A stretch of 7,499 nt of DNA from an uncultured Clostridia bacterium. GTDB taxonomy: Bacteria > Bacillota > Clostridia > Oscillospirales > CAG-272. Both the position numbers and the translations under genes were made by a program. Under the pieces are notes generated by a model. The model searched no databases. It had not been told where the DNA came from and was given only the letters and a program-made list of their open reading frames with translations. The DNA is taken from contig CALGCW010000349.1 in assembly GCA_937884385.1 (NCBI GenBank), forward strand, positions 1 through 7,499, written 5' to 3'. Shown here piece after piece: positions 5,572 to 7,499 of the stretch. Each line of letters starts with the position of its first letter. Position 1 is the first letter of the stretch.

Positions 5572-5875
5572 AAAATGGAAATACAGATAAAAGTCTACAC
5601 AAGCAAAGTGTATATTATTGTATATGCGAAGAAAATGAATGTGTTTTGGAGAAGGGCAAAATGTGATATATCAAAGTAATCGAGGTTACCCAAAAATGTA
5701 GCTTGGCAATGGGAGAGATTCAGATTCTTTGTGCAAACGTAATGATGAATGATATATATGTTTGAAGTGATCAATCCTATCAATGATAATATATTACACC
5801 TTATTTGAGAATATAGTTACACTTGGTGTGCAAGGTGTACAATTTATTTAGTTTTATTTCTGTATATTTACCAGA
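5572..5875. other. AT-rich intergenic stretch without a supported gene
   Basis: About 300 bases between the hydrolase terminator and the lipoprotein promoter. Short open frames on either strand lack convincing ribosome binding sites and recognisable products. The clearest structure is a perfect 8-bp inverted repeat, TACACCTT (5795-5802) and AAGGTGTA (5832-5839), with a smaller ACAC-TTG-GTGT hairpin (5819-5829) nested inside its loop. I see no tRNA, riboswitch or mobile element. Confidence 0.5.
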
Positions 5876-5904
5876 TTTACACAATATGAATATTGTGATA
5901 CAAT
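5876..5904 (+). promoter_or_regulatory. Promoter of the lipoprotein gene with a palindromic spacer
   Basis: TTTACA (5876-5881), a 17-base spacer and TACAAT (5899-5904) preceded by TGA form a good extended -10 promoter. The spacer is almost filled by a perfect interrupted palindrome, ACAATAT-GA-ATATTGT (5881-5896), an obvious candidate repressor site. The transcript would start near 5911, leaving a leader of about 70 bases before the ATG. Confidence 0.65.
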
Positions 5905-5980
5905 GTGATTGGTAGCTAAAGATATTTAATTAATATAATTAGAATCAGTCACCAAAACATTAAAAAGGAGAAAGAAAGCT

Positions 5981-7499
5981 ATGAAAACAAGGAGAATTAT
6001 TCTGCTAGTAGCGGTATTGGCCGTATTTGCGTTGGCGTTTTCGGCATGTAATCTTGTTCCCGACAAACATGAACATACATGGATTGATGCAACGTGTACA
6101 GCCCCAAAAACCTGTTCAGAATGCGGTGAAACCGAGGGAGACCCTTTAGGCCATGCGGAAGAAACATTGGAAGGTAAGGAAGCTACATGTACAGAAACAG
6201 GTCTTACTGAAGGTGTAAAGTGTTCAGTATGTGATCAAATACTTGTAGCACAAAATGCGATTCCCGCACTTGGTCATAAGGATGATAAACCTTTAGATTA
6301 TATTTGTGATGTGTGCGAAACGGATCTTTGCGTTGAACACGTTGAAGAAGTTGTTTCGGCTGTGAAAGCTACATGTACAAAAACGGGTCTTACAGAAGGT
6401 AAGAGATGTTCTGTTTGCGGTGAAATACTTCTTGCACAGGAAGTAGTTGCAGCGCTTGGACATACCGAAGTAATTGATGCAGCGGTTGCTGCCGATTGTG
6501 TAAATACAGGTCTTACGGAAGGTAAGCACTGCTCGGTATGTAACGAAGTTCTGGTTGCACAGGAAATAGTTGCAGCGCTTGGACATAAGGATAATGATTT
6601 TGATTATAAGTGTGATGTGTGCAAAATAGATCTTTGCGTAGATCATACTCCCGCAGACGCAGTTGAAGAAAACAGAGTTGAATCCACTTGCGAAGCGGAA
6701 GGATCTTACGATAGTGTAGTTAAATGTTCAAGGTGTGGAGAAGAGCTTAGCAGAGAAAAAATAGCACTTCCTTTGGCACAACACACCGAAGTAATTGATG
6801 CAGCGGTTGCTGCCGATTGTGTAAACACGGGTCTTACGGAAGGTAAGCACTGCTCGGTATGTAACGAAGTTCTTGTTGCACAGGAAGTAGTTGCAGCGCT
6901 TGGACATACCGAAGTAATTGATCCAGCGGTTGCTGCCGATTGTGTAAATACAGGTCTTACGGAAGGTAAGCACTGCTCGGTATGTAACGAAGTTCTGGTT
7001 GCACAGGAAATAGTTGCAGCGCTTGGACATAAGGATAATGATTTTGATTATAAGTGTGATGTGTGCAAAATAGATCTTTGCGTAGATCATACTCCCGCAG
7101 ACGCAGTTGAAGAAAACAGAGTTGAATCCACTTGCGAAGCGGAAGGATCTTACGATAGTGTAGTTAAATGTTCAAGGTGTGGAGAAGAGCTTAGCAGAGA
7201 AAAAATAGCACTTCCTTTGGCACAACACACCGAAGTAATTGATGCAGCGGTTGCTGCCGATTGTGTAAACACGGGTCTTACGGAAGGTAAGCACTGCTCG
7301 GTATGTAACGAAGTTCTTGTTGCACAGGAAGTAGTTGCAGCGCTTGGACATACCGAAGCAATTGATGCAGCGGTTGCTGCCGATTGTGTAAACACAGGTC
7401 TTACGGAGGGTAAGCACTGCTCGGTATGTAACGAAGTTCTTGTTGCACAGGAAGAAATTCCTGCTCTCGGACACACATATTCAACATCTTATGAGTGGT
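5981..7499 (+). CDS. Cys-rich repeat lipoprotein, cut by the right edge
   Basis: An open frame of 506 complete codons with no stop before the window ends. Residues 1-22 are a signal peptide (charged MKTRR, hydrophobic core) ending in a lipobox-like F-S-A-C with C23 as the lipidation site, so it should be anchored on the outer face of the membrane. After a short linker come about ten modules, most 41 residues long, of pattern C-X10-C-X2-C-X14-H ending in ALGH: around 30-58 (short), 59-99, 121-161, 162-202, 223-268, 269-309, 310-350, 371-416, 417-457, 458-498. Three linkers (100-120, 203-222, 351-370) carry C-X2-C-X4-C-X2-H. About 40 cysteines are present. Such modules recur in surface proteins of gut Clostridia; zinc binding or disulfide bonding is inferred. 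ATG 5981 has AAGGAG (5965-5970) upstream at 10-nt spacing. The ending TYSTSYEW suggests that further domains follow. Function unknown. Confidence 0.9.
   Translation, partial: MKTRRIILLVAVLAVFALAFSACNLVPDKHEHTWIDATCTAPKTCSECGETEGDPLGHAEETLEGKEATCTETGLTEGVKCSVCDQILVAQNAIPALGHKDDKPLDYICDVCETDLCVEHVEEVVSAVKATCTKTGLTEGKRCSVCGEILLAQEVVAALGHTEVIDAAVAADCVNTGLTEGKHCSVCNEVLVAQEIVAALGHKDNDFDYKCDVCKIDLCVDHTPADAVEENRVESTCEAEGSYDSVVKCSRCGEELSREKIALPLAQHTEVIDAAVAADCVNTGLTEGKHCSVCNEVLVAQEVVAALGHTEVIDPAVAADCVNTGLTEGKHCSVCNEVLVAQEIVAALGHKDNDFDYKCDVCKIDLCVDHTPADAVEENRVESTCEAEGSYDSVVKCSRCGEELSREKIALPLAQHTEVIDAAVAADCVNTGLTEGKHCSVCNEVLVAQEVVAALGHTEAIDAAVAADCVNTGLTEGKHCSVCNEVLVAQEEIPALGHTYSTSYEW
6432..7452 (+). repeat. 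444-bp in-frame tandem repeat, about 2.3 copies
   Basis: Copy one (6432-6875) and copy two (6876-7319) align without gaps. By eye they differ at a single base, G6479 versus C6923, which changes Ala to Pro. A third partial copy starts at 7320 and stays nearly identical to about 7452 before diverging. The unit equals 148 codons: one 41-residue module, a 20-residue Cys-rich linker, a 46-residue module and another 41-residue module. Nested inside are 123-bp sub-repeats. The near identity indicates a very recent duplication or ongoing homogenisation. Confidence 0.92.

Noticed and set aside
5575..5783. Small open frames (plus 5575-5679, minus 5595-5783)
   Set aside because: The plus-strand frame's only SD-like sequence lies within the terminator stem. 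The minus-strand frame starts at TTG with no ribosome binding site. Neither product is recognisable.
6432..7452. CRISPR-like or mobile repeat array
   Set aside because: Units are 444 bp, contiguous, in frame and coding; there are no unique spacers, no inverted ends and no transposase.
6293..7476. Three long minus-strand open frames (near 6293-6646, 6728-7090, 7150-7476) with similar products
   Set aside because: They lie antisense to the lipoprotein repeats and are alike only because the underlying DNA is repeated. The plus strand has signal peptide, lipobox, ribosome binding site and promoter; the minus frames have none of these.

Overview
The window looks like a chromosomal segment of a low-to-moderate GC Clostridia-type Firmicute, probably a gut or other anaerobic lineage. 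The signs are AGGAGG-type ribosome binding sites, sigma-A style promoters, a Gram-positive GAAC-N4-GTTC SOS box, a DUF975 membrane protein, and a lipoprotein built from the Cys-rich 'C...CxxC...GH' modules common in surface proteins of gut Clostridia. The organism is inferred from these features; no rRNA or other marker is present to confirm it.

Left part (1-2834), all on the minus strand. Reading right to left: an OmpR/PhoB-family response regulator with its own terminator, then a promoter, then prfB (peptide chain release factor 2, encoded in one frame without the usual programmed frameshift), then a DUF975 integral membrane protein 24 bases downstream of prfB, then a terminator. The extreme left end (1-60) holds two small perfect hairpins that resemble a dispersed intergenic repeat.

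Centre (2835-3290), a 455-base AT-rich divergent regulatory region. Facing the response regulator are four tandem 11-bp repeats of PhoP/PhoB-box type next to a candidate promoter, and farther out a second, distal promoter. Facing right is a strong promoter carrying one perfect and one imperfect LexA (SOS) box. It drives a two-gene operon: an uncharacterised 86-aa protein whose stop overlaps the start of a Y-family DNA polymerase IV (dinB) gene. This is a DNA-damage-inducible translesion synthesis operon with a small, possibly accessory, partner.

Right part (4778-7499). A compact alpha/beta-hydrolase-fold protein (Ser-Asp-His residues visible) has its own near-consensus promoter and terminator. 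A roughly 490-base intergenic stretch follows, with inverted repeats and a promoter. Then comes a large Cys-rich lipoprotein that runs off the right edge. It consists of about ten modules of around 41 residues plus Cys-rich linkers, and its gene contains a 444-bp in-frame tandem duplication whose two full copies differ by only one base as read by eye.

The points most worth following up are the phosphorelay-type operator in front of the kinase-less response regulator, the SOS-controlled small gene fused translationally to dinB, and the freshly expanded repeat lipoprotein.
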